Positions 17,341 to 24,741 of a stretch of 24,741 nucleotides of DNA are shown piece by piece. This DNA is from Fidelibacterota bacterium. Its GTDB lineage: Bacteria > Fidelibacterota > UBA2242 > JAFGTP01. The position numbers were made by a program, and so were the translations under genes. Location: NCBI GenBank assembly GCA_021735285.1, contig JAIPHI010000010.1, positions 1-24,741 on the forward strand, read 5' to 3'. How positions within the stretch are numbered: position 1 is the first letter of the stretch; every line of letters begins with the position of its first letter. The notes under the pieces are model-generated. The model had not been told where the DNA came from. It saw only the letters and a list, made by a program, of their open reading frames with translations, and did not search any database.

Positions 17341-19311
17341 ATGAAAAAATTATTACCCCTCTTTTTAATGTTTAATCTGGCATTTGCCTACTTTACAATA
17401 GATGGTGAAAATATCCTCGATAATAATGGAAATCCAATTTTATTAAAAGGGTTAGGATTAGGAGGCTGGTTGGTACCCGAAGGCTATATGCTCAAATTCC
17501 CCGGTTTTGGTTCACCATCTTCAATAAATGAACAAATAGTAGATGTTTTAGGTGAAAGTAAGGCTCGAGAATTTTACAAGATATACCATCAGAATTACGT
17601 CACCAAAGAAGATATAATAAAAATAAAAAACTGGGGCTTTAATCATATCCGCCTCCCTTTTAGTTACAAAATGTTTGATTCAGAAACTCCTTCTCCTATT
17701 TTTGTGGATGATGGTTTTGCAGTAGTTGACTCTTGTTTGTGTTGGTGTAAGGAAGCTGGCTTATATTTAATTTTGGATATGCATTGTGCACCTGGAGGCC
17801 AAAATCCAGGAAATATTAGTGATAGTGACGGCGAGGCAAAACTATGGACTGATCCGGATAATCAAGATAAGATCGTTGATATATGGCAAACTATTGCAAA
17901 TAGGTATGCTCAAGAAGAATGGATCATCGGTTATGATTTGATCAATGAGCCTGTTTTACCGGATGGTTATGACGGTCAGAACCTGCGCAGCCTATATCTC
18001 AAAATCAAAAATGCTATTAGGGAAGTCGATCAGGAACATATAATCTTTATTGAAGGTGATTGGTATGCTACGGATTTTTCAGGTTTAACTCCGATCTTTG
18101 ATCCTAAAATGGTCTATTCCTTTCATAAATATTGGAATCCAAATAATACAGGTGCAATTCAATCCTATTTAAATATTCGTAATAATACCGGTGTCCCTCT
18201 CTGGCTGGGCGAGACAGGTGAAAATTCAAATACCTGGTTTGCTGAAATGGTCGAACTGGTAGAGAATAAAAATATCGGCTGGTGCTGTTGGACTCATAAA
18301 AAATTTGAAACTACTACTGCCCCATTTTCTGCTCAATTACCTTCCGATTTCTCTCAATTGACTAATTACTGGGAAGGCAATACCAATAAACCCATAGAAT
18401 CAAAAGCCTGGCAAATACTCCAAGAATTTGCCAATAATCTAAAAACAGAAAAATGCAAAATTAATCCAGGTGTAATACCTGCCTATCTCGATAATAAATT
18501 TTTAACTACGAATAAAAAAGTTAAAGAAAATACAATTCCCGGAAAAATTTATGCTGTAGATTATGATATAGGAAACCAGGGTATTGCTTATTCTGATAAT
18601 GATTACAAACGCAACCAATACGAAGATTATACTCCCTGGAATCAGGGCTGGGAATATAGAAACGATGGAGTAGATATTGAAAGCTGTGATGATCCCAAAA
18701 GCAATGGCTACAATGTAGGCTGGACTGTAGATGGAGAATGGCTGAAATACACAGTTAATATTGAACATAGTGGAAATTATAATCTCGAATTTAGAATAGC
18801 AGGTAATGGGGGTAAAATTAAGCTACTATATAATGGAAAAGATGTACGTGGAAATATTGAAATACCGGCTACAGGAGGTTGGCAAAATTGGAAATCTATT
18901 AATATAGAGGATATTGAACTCAAGCAAGGTCAAGGGACTTTAAAATTGCAGATTATTGAAAGCGGATTTAACTTTAACAGTCTTGATTTTTCATTTACTG
19001 AGGGTGTTAATAATGATATTTCCCCATTACAAAATTATTGTTTTTTAAGTAAGAATTACCCGAATCCTTTTAACCCTTCTACAAAAATTGAATATAATAT
19101 TCCTAATAGCAGCCATGTATCATTATCAATTTATGATCTCCTGGGCAATAAAGTAAAAACACTGGTAAATAAAAATTTATCATCGGGTCACTACGAAGTT
19201 TGTTGGCATGGAACAAATCAGAATGAGCAAAATGTATCATCAGGTATTTATATTTATGAATTAATTACGGAAAACGATTGTAAAATTAATAAGATGTTAT
19301 TAAAGAAATAA
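17341..19311 (+). CDS. GH5 glucanase with CBM6-like domain and T9SS tail
   Basis: This is a surface-displayed GH5 of 656 aa. I start it at ATG 17341, giving the signal peptide MKKLLPLFLMFNLAFA; the in-frame TTG at 17317 would put extra residues in front of it and lies within the palindrome. The catalytic domain covers about 18-370: LLKGLGLGGWLVPEGYML at 34-51, IRLPF at 103-107, DMHCAPGGQN at 146-155, acid/base E203 in LINEP, HKYW at 262-265, and nucleophile E291 in WLGETGEN. The GLGLGGWL start recalls exo-beta-1,3-glucanase-like GH5 members, but I do not assign a subfamily. About 402-552 is CBM6-like (NDGVDIESCDD, GYNVGWTVDGEWLKY). The last 85 residues are a T9SS tail (NYPNPFNPSTKIEYNIP, ending KINKMLLKK). 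It differs clearly from the other GH5, so the pair is not a recent duplication. Confidence 0.92.
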   Translation: MKKLLPLFLMFNLAFAYFTIDGENILDNNGNPILLKGLGLGGWLVPEGYMLKFPGFGSPSSINEQIVDVLGESKAREFYKIYHQNYVTKEDIIKIKNWGFNHIRLPFSYKMFDSETPSPIFVDDGFAVVDSCLCWCKEAGLYLILDMHCAPGGQNPGNISDSDGEAKLWTDPDNQDKIVDIWQTIANRYAQEEWIIGYDLINEPVLPDGYDGQNLRSLYLKIKNAIREVDQEHIIFIEGDWYATDFSGLTPIFDPKMVYSFHKYWNPNNTGAIQSYLNIRNNTGVPLWLGETGENSNTWFAEMVELVENKNIGWCCWTHKKFETTTAPFSAQLPSDFSQLTNYWEGNTNKPIESKAWQILQEFANNLKTEKCKINPGVIPAYLDNKFLTTNKKVKENTIPGKIYAVDYDIGNQGIAYSDNDYKRNQYEDYTPWNQGWEYRNDGVDIESCDDPKSNGYNVGWTVDGEWLKYTVNIEHSGNYNLEFRIAGNGGKIKLLYNGKDVRGNIEIPATGGWQNWKSINIEDIELKQGQGTLKLQIIESGFNFNSLDFSFTEGVNNDISPLQNYCFLSKNYPNPFNPSTKIEYNIPNSSHVSLSIYDLLGNKVKTLVNKNLSSGHYEVCWHGTNQNEQNVSSGIYIYELITENDCKINKMLLKK

Positions 19312-19351
19312 AATTAAAAATATTTTAATCATATTTGAGGGTAACACAATT

Positions 19352-22300
19352 ATGGTATATAATAATGCAAAACGTGTGATTATCTCGATTTTTCTATTGC
19401 TAATACTTTTTGGTAATCAAATTTATCCAAAAACTTTTGATGAAGAAATCGACAGCCTTATTAGTGAGATGACTCTTCAAGAAAAAATTGATCAGCTTAG
19501 AAATAATGGATTTATGACTACTCCTGCCAACAAGAAATTGGGGATTCCAGGCTTTGTTATGGACGATGGGCCGCATGGTGTTCGTTTTGAAACAGCAACC
19601 TGTTTTCCCTTAACTATGTCTATGGCAGCTATGTGGGATAGAAATATATGGCATCAGTTAGGAACGGCAATGGGAGAAGAATTTCAGGCTTTTAGCAAAC
19701 ATGTTCAACTTGGGCCGTGTATAGATCTTTGTCGTGATCCCCGTAATGGTCGTAGTGGGGAGAGTGGTGGAGAAGACCCTTACCTCTGTGGGCAACTGGC
19801 GGTAAACCTTATTCAAGGAATTCAATCTAATCCTGTAATCGCAACACCCAAACATTACAATTGTGTCAATCGACAGGATAATAGGAACTCGAGTAATGTA
19901 ATCATTACTGAACACCAACTAATGGATCACTATGGTTATAATTTTCGGAAAGCAGTCCAGGAAGGTGGAGCTTTGGCAATTATGTCCTCTTATAATTTGA
20001 TCAATGGCCAACATGCTTCGGAAAGTAATTTATTATTGAATAAAATTTTAAAAGAACGCTGGGGATTCCCATTTATGGTTATGTCTGATTGGGGTTCTAT
20101 CCACAATTCTGAAAAAGCTATAGAAGCCGGCAATGACCTCTGTATGGGTAATGATAAGTATAAGAATGATTTGTTAAATCTAGTTAATCAAGGAAAAGTA
20201 AGTGAAGAAACAATTAACACTTCCGTTAAATACGTATTAAAAACAAAAATGCTCTCAGGAATGCTGGATGCAGCTTATCCCCAAGCTGATCAATCAAAAG
20301 CCAATAGTGCAAAACATCAGGAGTTATGCAGACTGGCTGACCAAAAAGGGATTGTGCTTTTAAAAAACCAGGATGATATTCTGCCCATACCTAAAAATAA
20401 AACTATTGCTTTAATCGGGCCCAGTGCTAATAAAGCACAAATGAATATCTTTGGGAGTTCGAAGGTGACGCCCCCCTACTCCATTTCTCCCCAACAAGGA
20501 ATCGAAAATAAAATAGGCTCATCTAAAGTCTCTTTTGCCAAGGGATGCGATATATTTAGTAATGATACTTCCGGTTTTAACAAAGCGAGGGAACTTACTG
20601 CTGAAAATGATTATGTAATATTTGTTGGAGGCCTGGATGAGACTGTAGAAGGAGAGGGCTATGGAAAAGGAGGTGACCGCAAAAATAATTCTATCCAGTT
20701 ACCTCAAAAACAGCAGATGCTAATTAATGAACTGGCCCAAGTAAATCCCAACTTAATAGTCATTCTGGAAAGTGGTGGAGTATGTGCTGTCAGCAATTGT
20801 ATTGATAATATTAAAGGCTTTCTCTATTCTTTTTATACAAGTCAGGAAGGTGGTAATGCACTTGCTGATGTGCTTTTCGGTGATTATAATCCAGCCGGTA
20901 GATTGCCTGTAACAATGCCCCAAAGCGATGCCCTAATGCCCGCTATTAATAGCGACTTCACTGACGATTTTAATTGTGGATATCGCTATTACGATATGAC
21001 TGGCAATGAATATCAGTATGCTTTTGGATATGGTCTGAGTTATACAGACTTTGCGTATAATAAGATCGATATAAGCCCCTCAAATCCTACTATTGGAGAT
21101 ACAATCCAGGTCTCTGTGGAAATCGAAAATATAGGTGATAGAGCAGGCGAAGAAGTAGTTCAGCTCTATCTCACAAATTCCGCCAGCAATGCCTGGCATC
21201 CCAAAAAAGAGCTAAAGGATTTTAAAAGAATTGCATTGCAGGCCGGGGAAAGTAAGAGTATCAATTTTACTCTCGATATTGAGGATTTTTATGATTATGA
21301 TAGATCTCAGCAAAAATATATTATTGAAGAGGGAAAATATATTATAAAGGTAGGTGGCTCCTCAGATGAGTTACCATTAGCCAAGGAAATAAATTTAATT
21401 GATGGAAGTCTAAAAAGTGATCTCAGAGCCGTTAATATTTATACCTATCCTCGCTATCCTGAAAAGAATGATCAAGTTTTGCTCCTGGCTACAATCAAAA
21501 ATTACGGAGTCGCGGCATCCACTAATCAGAATTTAATAGTAAGCTGGAAAATTGATGGAGAAAGCATCGCCGTTTCGGAAACAATTGAACAACCAATATT
21601 GCCCGGTGAAATGCGGCTGATCAGTTGTGCTACGGAGCTTCCAAATTCTAATTACTGGACTCCGGAGAAAGAAATGACATATGAAATCGAGGTAATTGTA
21701 GATCCTGAAAATACGGAAGATGAATATTATGAAGATAACAATAGATCAAACAAAATAGTAAAAGTCTTTGATAAACCTCCTGCAAATCTTGCTCTCAACT
21801 GTCCTGTTACTGCTTCCTCTATCGAAGAAAATCCGCCGGAAAATGTAGATCCGGAGAATGTCAATGACGGAGACATGTCAACCCGCTGGTCGAGTGCCTG
21901 GTCAGACCCTCAATCCATCACCCTAGATTTGGGAGAAATGTTAAATTTTAACCGGATCAACATTCATTGGGAAGCAGCCTACGCATCTCAATATTATGTT
22001 CAGATTTCTGATAATAATGAGGACTGGCAGAATATAAGGGAAGTCACAAATAGTAATGGCGGGCTTGATCAGATCAATGTCAATTCCAAAGCAAGATATA
22101 TCAGAATTTACGGAACCGAAAGAGCGACAGAATATGGTTACTCGATCTATGAAATTGAAGTGTTTAACCTTGACACTGAAACTCAGGCTATCCAAAAAGA
22201 GATACAAGGAAAAACACATAGGTTCGAACTAAATCGGATCTACCCCAATCCCTTTAATAATTCTACTCGAATCAAATATTCCATTAATGACCGATCTTTT

Positions 22301-22495
22301 ATAACTTTACGTGTTTATAATATAATTGGAGAATATATCAACACACTTGTAGAAAAAAAATTGGATCGAGGTGCTTATGAAACAGCCTGGCCTGGTACAA
22401 ATTCACAAGGAGAACAAGCACCTAGTGGGATATATCTGCTTTGTATGGCTGGCAACAATCAGGCTGTTTACAAAAAAATGGCCTATATAAAGTAA
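19352..22495 (+). CDS. Large GH3 beta-glucosidase with CARDB, F5/8-type C and T9SS domains
   Basis: This 1047-aa secreted enzyme should release glucose from oligosaccharides at the cell surface. The signal peptide covers about 1-27. The GH3 core runs to about 570: MTLQEKIDQLR, FVMDDGPHGVRF, RSGESGGEDPYLCG, KHYNC at 167-171, nucleophile D246 in VMSDWGS, a probable acid/base E435 in TVEGEGYGKGGDR, and YAFGYGLSYTDFAYN. An Fn3-like domain covers about 585-670. About 690-805 is CARDB-like (LLATIKNYGVAAS, EDEYYEDNNRSN). About 810-940 is F5/8 type C, CBM32-like (ALNCPVTASS, NDGDMSTRWSSAWSDPQSIT, ARYIRIYGTERA). About 960-1047 is a T9SS tail (IYPNPFNNSTRIKYSI, MAYIK). GAGG precedes the ATG. Compared with the BglX-like GH3 it carries about 290 extra C-terminal residues, which fits attachment to the cell surface and to polymer. 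The exact acid/base assignment is uncertain. Confidence 0.92.
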   Translation: MVYNNAKRVIISIFLLLILFGNQIYPKTFDEEIDSLISEMTLQEKIDQLRNNGFMTTPANKKLGIPGFVMDDGPHGVRFETATCFPLTMSMAAMWDRNIWHQLGTAMGEEFQAFSKHVQLGPCIDLCRDPRNGRSGESGGEDPYLCGQLAVNLIQGIQSNPVIATPKHYNCVNRQDNRNSSNVIITEHQLMDHYGYNFRKAVQEGGALAIMSSYNLINGQHASESNLLLNKILKERWGFPFMVMSDWGSIHNSEKAIEAGNDLCMGNDKYKNDLLNLVNQGKVSEETINTSVKYVLKTKMLSGMLDAAYPQADQSKANSAKHQELCRLADQKGIVLLKNQDDILPIPKNKTIALIGPSANKAQMNIFGSSKVTPPYSISPQQGIENKIGSSKVSFAKGCDIFSNDTSGFNKARELTAENDYVIFVGGLDETVEGEGYGKGGDRKNNSIQLPQKQQMLINELAQVNPNLIVILESGGVCAVSNCIDNIKGFLYSFYTSQEGGNALADVLFGDYNPAGRLPVTMPQSDALMPAINSDFTDDFNCGYRYYDMTGNEYQYAFGYGLSYTDFAYNKIDISPSNPTIGDTIQVSVEIENIGDRAGEEVVQLYLTNSASNAWHPKKELKDFKRIALQAGESKSINFTLDIEDFYDYDRSQQKYIIEEGKYIIKVGGSSDELPLAKEINLIDGSLKSDLRAVNIYTYPRYPEKNDQVLLLATIKNYGVAASTNQNLIVSWKIDGESIAVSETIEQPILPGEMRLISCATELPNSNYWTPEKEMTYEIEVIVDPENTEDEYYEDNNRSNKIVKVFDKPPANLALNCPVTASSIEENPPENVDPENVNDGDMSTRWSSAWSDPQSITLDLGEMLNFNRINIHWEAAYASQYYVQISDNNEDWQNIREVTNSNGGLDQINVNSKARYIRIYGTERATEYGYSIYEIEVFNLDTETQAIQKEIQGKTHRFELNRIYPNPFNNSTRIKYSINDRSFITLRVYNIIGEYINTLVEKKLDRGAYETAWPGTNSQGEQAPSGIYLLCMAGNNQAVYKKMAYIK

Positions 22496-22531
22496 GATTA
22501 AAATTTTTAAAAATTATTCAGGTAAGAAAAT

Positions 22532-24064
22532 ATGTTTAATTTATCTAAATCATCATTTATTATTTTACTAATCTGCCCCCTTATCTTATTCAACTGTTCC
22601 AAAAATCAACTCAAGGAACCTGAATATCAGATTCTCGCTAAGATAGGAGATAAGGAAATCACAGTTAATGAATTCATCAAACGCGCTGAATATACAATCA
22701 GGCCCCCCTATTGTAAAACTAATTATGGAGTCAGTAAAAATATCATTCTCAATTCTTTAATTGCTGAAAAGCTAATGGCACTCGAAGTCAATCCTGACTC
22801 AGTAATAGTAAAAGACAGCCATCTTGCCAAATATGTGAAAGGAAGAAAAGAACAGGCCATGCGCCGCTTTCATTTCTACAAGCATGGTACTCAGAAAGTA
22901 AAACTGGATTCTAATGAGATTAAAGAAATATATAAATTGGCCGGAAGAGAATACAAAATTAAATATTTTAATTTTCCTGATAAGGAACTTGCTAACCAAT
23001 TTATGGAGCAATTACAACAGCATGGAAATAGTTTTCAGCAGGTCGTCAATAATTTACAAGTTGAAAGGGAAGTTAAGATTCCGGAAATGGAAGTTAAATT
23101 TACTACAAGCCAATCAGATGCAATCCATTCTAAACTTTATAGTAGTGGAGCCCAAAATCTGAAATCAGGTGATATTATTGGTCCTCTTGAAACTCATGCC
23201 AAAAATTATGTTATTCTCCAAATCGATGATATAAAATCTCAGGCTGCCCTATCTAATGAACAAATAAAAACCAGACACAATGATGTACGAGAGTATCTCA
23301 GAAAAGACAAAGCCAAAAGCAGATATGCCCAATATGTGCATCAATTAATGGCAGGCAAGGAAATGCAATTCAATAAAAATACTTTTAAAGAAGTCGCCAA
23401 AGTATTCTCTGAAATATATACTATTTCCAAAAAGAAAAAGAAAGAGAGTCTCAATGATGCTCTCTGGGGAAAAAATATCGAACAGCTAGTTGCAGATAGT
23501 TTAGGCAATACATTAAATAATCTTAATCACCAGGTTTTGTTTACATTAGATGGCAATCAATGGACTGTAGAAGATTTTAGAGAAGAGTTGCTTTCACATC
23601 CTCTGGTATTTAGGAAAAAAGGGATACACGGTCTGGCTGATTTTGCTAAACAATTTAGATTAGCAATCGCAGACCTAATTAGAGACCATTATATCACCCA
23701 AGATGCTTACAAGACAGGATATGAAGAAACTGAGTATGTTCAGAATTATACCAATATGTGGCGCGACGAAATACTTGCCACCTATGATAAATACAGATAC
23801 CTGAACAATGTCGGATATGAAATGAATTTCAGAGAAAATTATTTACAAGCTATCAATACTCATCTGAATAGTTATGTAGATAGTCTCCAAAATAAATATA
23901 GTCAATCTATTGAAATTAATACAGAAACCTTTGATAATATTCAATTAACAAATATAGACCTCTTTGCTCTGGAGTCCAATGCTGCTTATCCAATTGTTGT
24001 GCCCAATTTTCCAATTATAACCACTGATACAAAGCTCGAATATGGTACGATAATGAAGGAATAA
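22532..24064 (+). CDS. SurA/parvulin-like peptidyl-prolyl isomerase lipoprotein
   Basis: This 510-aa protein is a probable periplasmic folding factor for secreted or outer-membrane proteins. The N-terminal hydrophobic segment ends in ILFNC (C22), consistent with a lipoprotein though not a strict lipobox. About 33-115 resembles the SurA N-terminal chaperone segment (ILAKIGDKEITVNEFIKRAE, NSLIAEKLMALE). About 140-236 resembles a divergent parvulin domain (KELANQFMEQLQQHGNSFQQ, LKSGDIIGPLETHAKNYVIL). The remaining half is helical and charged (VEDFREELLSHP, a lysine run KKKKK), perhaps a second chaperone arm. It starts 36 nt after the GH3 stop, so it is probably part of the same transcript. The context suggests it helps fold the large T9SS cargo made by this locus. 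Catalytic activity is uncertain because the parvulin part is weakly conserved. Confidence 0.8.
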   Translation: MFNLSKSSFIILLICPLILFNCSKNQLKEPEYQILAKIGDKEITVNEFIKRAEYTIRPPYCKTNYGVSKNIILNSLIAEKLMALEVNPDSVIVKDSHLAKYVKGRKEQAMRRFHFYKHGTQKVKLDSNEIKEIYKLAGREYKIKYFNFPDKELANQFMEQLQQHGNSFQQVVNNLQVEREVKIPEMEVKFTTSQSDAIHSKLYSSGAQNLKSGDIIGPLETHAKNYVILQIDDIKSQAALSNEQIKTRHNDVREYLRKDKAKSRYAQYVHQLMAGKEMQFNKNTFKEVAKVFSEIYTISKKKKKESLNDALWGKNIEQLVADSLGNTLNNLNHQVLFTLDGNQWTVEDFREELLSHPLVFRKKGIHGLADFAKQFRLAIADLIRDHYITQDAYKTGYEETEYVQNYTNMWRDEILATYDKYRYLNNVGYEMNFRENYLQAINTHLNSYVDSLQNKYSQSIEINTETFDNIQLTNIDLFALESNAAYPIVVPNFPIITTDTKLEYGTIMKE

Positions 24065-24072
24065 CATCATAT

Positions 24073-24300
24073 ATGTCAAAACCTACAAAAACAATGGTCA
24101 TTCGGTGTGAAGGCTGTAAAAACAAATTATTTAAATATCACAAAATTGGTAAAGGCAATCTCATCCATATGTATAAATCAAAAATTAAATCTGACAATGC
24201 AGAATATAGAGAGGGCTTTGTTTATTGTTCCTGCGGTAAAAAATTTGGTCGGGATGAAGGCGACTATATCAAAGTTTACGGGACCTATAAATTTGAATGA
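24073..24300 (+). CDS. 75-aa zinc-ribbon-like protein
   Basis: This small cytoplasmic-looking protein lacks a signal peptide or membrane segment. It has CEGC at residues 12-15 and CSCG at 52-55 (C52 and C54), so four cysteines can form a zinc ribbon with one C-x2-C knuckle and one C-x-C knuckle. It is lysine-rich (KSKIKSDN, KNKLFKYHKIGKG). The gene starts 8 nt after the stop of the parvulin-like gene; AAGGA at 24056-24060, inside the end of that gene, may serve as its ribosome binding site though the spacing is long. I do not recognise a named family. A role in nucleic-acid binding is possible but not shown, and the link to glucan use may be only positional. Confidence 0.75.
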   Translation: MSKPTKTMVIRCEGCKNKLFKYHKIGKGNLIHMYKSKIKSDNAEYREGFVYCSCGKKFGRDEGDYIKVYGTYKFE

Positions 24301-24380
24301 AATTCATAAATTCCAGCAACTATCATAATATTGAATCCTTTTTTTAGTTTACAATTTTTTTTCTTTCTCCTTACATTATA

Positions 24381-24422
24381 AAAATTCCCTGTTACCAGGA
24401 ATAATTGGTAGCAGGGAATTTT
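24381..24422 (+). terminator. Stem-loop terminator at the end of the gene cluster
   Basis: AAAATTCCCTG (24381-24391) pairs with CAGGGAATTTT (24412-24422), and the inner TACCA (24393-24397) pairs with TGGTA (24406-24410). One T-G wobble joins them, giving a 17-bp stem with an 8-nt loop. The right arm ends in TTTT, then CAATTAG. It lies 80 nt after the last stop codon and fits a rho-independent terminator for the whole + strand cluster. The A-rich left flank could let it act in both directions. Confidence 0.7.
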
Positions 24423-24741
24423 CAATTAGAATCATAGGGGAGTTTTAAATTAAAGAAAACACATACAATATTCTGGACAGCATTTATTGGCTATATTAAT
24501 AATTTAATATCCTTTTTTTTCCATCAGAGAATTCACGTTAAGAAAATTTATCTACGGCGCGTTAAGAAACTATTTATTGTTTATTCGAAAAATCAGTTAT
24601 TCGGTGTTAAACATATTTATTACCATCTTCATAATATCTCTCAAAGTATAAAACAAAATAAGTTTAAATAGTTTTAGCAGAGAAGATAAATTTTTAGTTA
24701 ATTCTCGTCAGGACATGATTTTTTGTTACTTTTGTATCCAG
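24423..24741. other. AT-rich non-coding sequence with short direct repeats
   Basis: No convincing coding frame is seen on either strand in these 319 nt. CGTTAAGAAA occurs twice (24536-24545 and 24560-24569, 24 nt apart start to start), and TTATTCG occurs twice (24581-24587 and 24597-24603). Such spacing would suit regulator sites for a gene beyond the right edge. TACTTTTG at 24727-24734 fits the Bacteroidota -7 element TAnnTTTG but lacks a matching upstream box. It is probably the promoter region of the next gene, which is inference. Confidence 0.35.

Noticed and set aside
22502..22515. Palindrome AATTTTTAAAAATT between GH3 and the foldase gene
   Set aside because: It is made only of A and T in an AT-rich genome and has no loop, so chance is likely.
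24727..24734. TACTTTTG as a Bacteroidota-type promoter
   Set aside because: No TTTG box at the expected distance upstream, and the window ends before any start codon.

Overview
The window reads as part of a beta-glucan degradation locus from an AT-rich, Gram-negative bacterium of the FCB superphylum, probably outside classical Bacteroidota (Calditrichota, Ignavibacteriota, Marinimicrobia or KSB1 type). This lineage call is inference. It rests on repeated C-terminal type IX secretion (T9SS) sorting domains with the NYPNPFNP signature, a TonB-dependent receptor with an N-terminal carboxypeptidase-regulatory-like domain, a PorV/PorQ-like outer-membrane protein, and the absence of a SusD gene. 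All thirteen supported genes lie on the + strand. No rRNA, tRNA, CRISPR array or transposase was seen.

Layout. (1) About 1-9.7 kb, envelope part: a 5'-truncated surface protein with carbohydrate-binding-like domains and a T9SS tail, a strong hairpin, a TonB-dependent receptor, a very large secreted protein (1159 aa) with Ca-loop-like motifs and a T9SS-like tail, and a PorV-like outer-membrane protein. (2) 9.73-9.97 kb: a non-coding gap. (3) About 9.97-22.5 kb, enzyme part: GH5 (Thermotoga Cel5A-like), a CE1-type esterase with an N-terminal E-set domain, a naturally circularly permuted GH16 lichenase with malectin-like and T9SS domains, a lipoprotein GH16 laminarinase, a BglX-like GH3, a second GH5 with CBM6 and T9SS tail, and a 1047-aa GH3 with CARDB, F5/8-type C and T9SS domains. 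(4) 22.5-24.3 kb: a parvulin/SurA-like lipoprotein and a 75-aa zinc-ribbon protein, followed by a terminator-like hairpin and about 320 nt of AT-rich sequence with short repeats.

How the genes may work together (inference): surface-displayed lichenase, GH5 and GH3 enzymes cut mixed-linkage beta-1,3/1,4-glucan (or laminarin-like glucan) outside the cell. The esterase removes acyl or feruloyl decorations. Oligosaccharides cross the outer membrane through the TonB-dependent receptor. Lipid-anchored GH16 and GH5 and periplasmic GH3 finish hydrolysis to glucose. The PorV-like protein and the parvulin-like foldase may serve export and folding of the large T9SS cargo. The most notable points are that GH5, GH16 and GH3 each occur twice, once with and once without a T9SS tail; the circularly permuted lichenase; and the large secreted protein plus PorV-like protein beside the receptor, where Bacteroidota would carry SusD.
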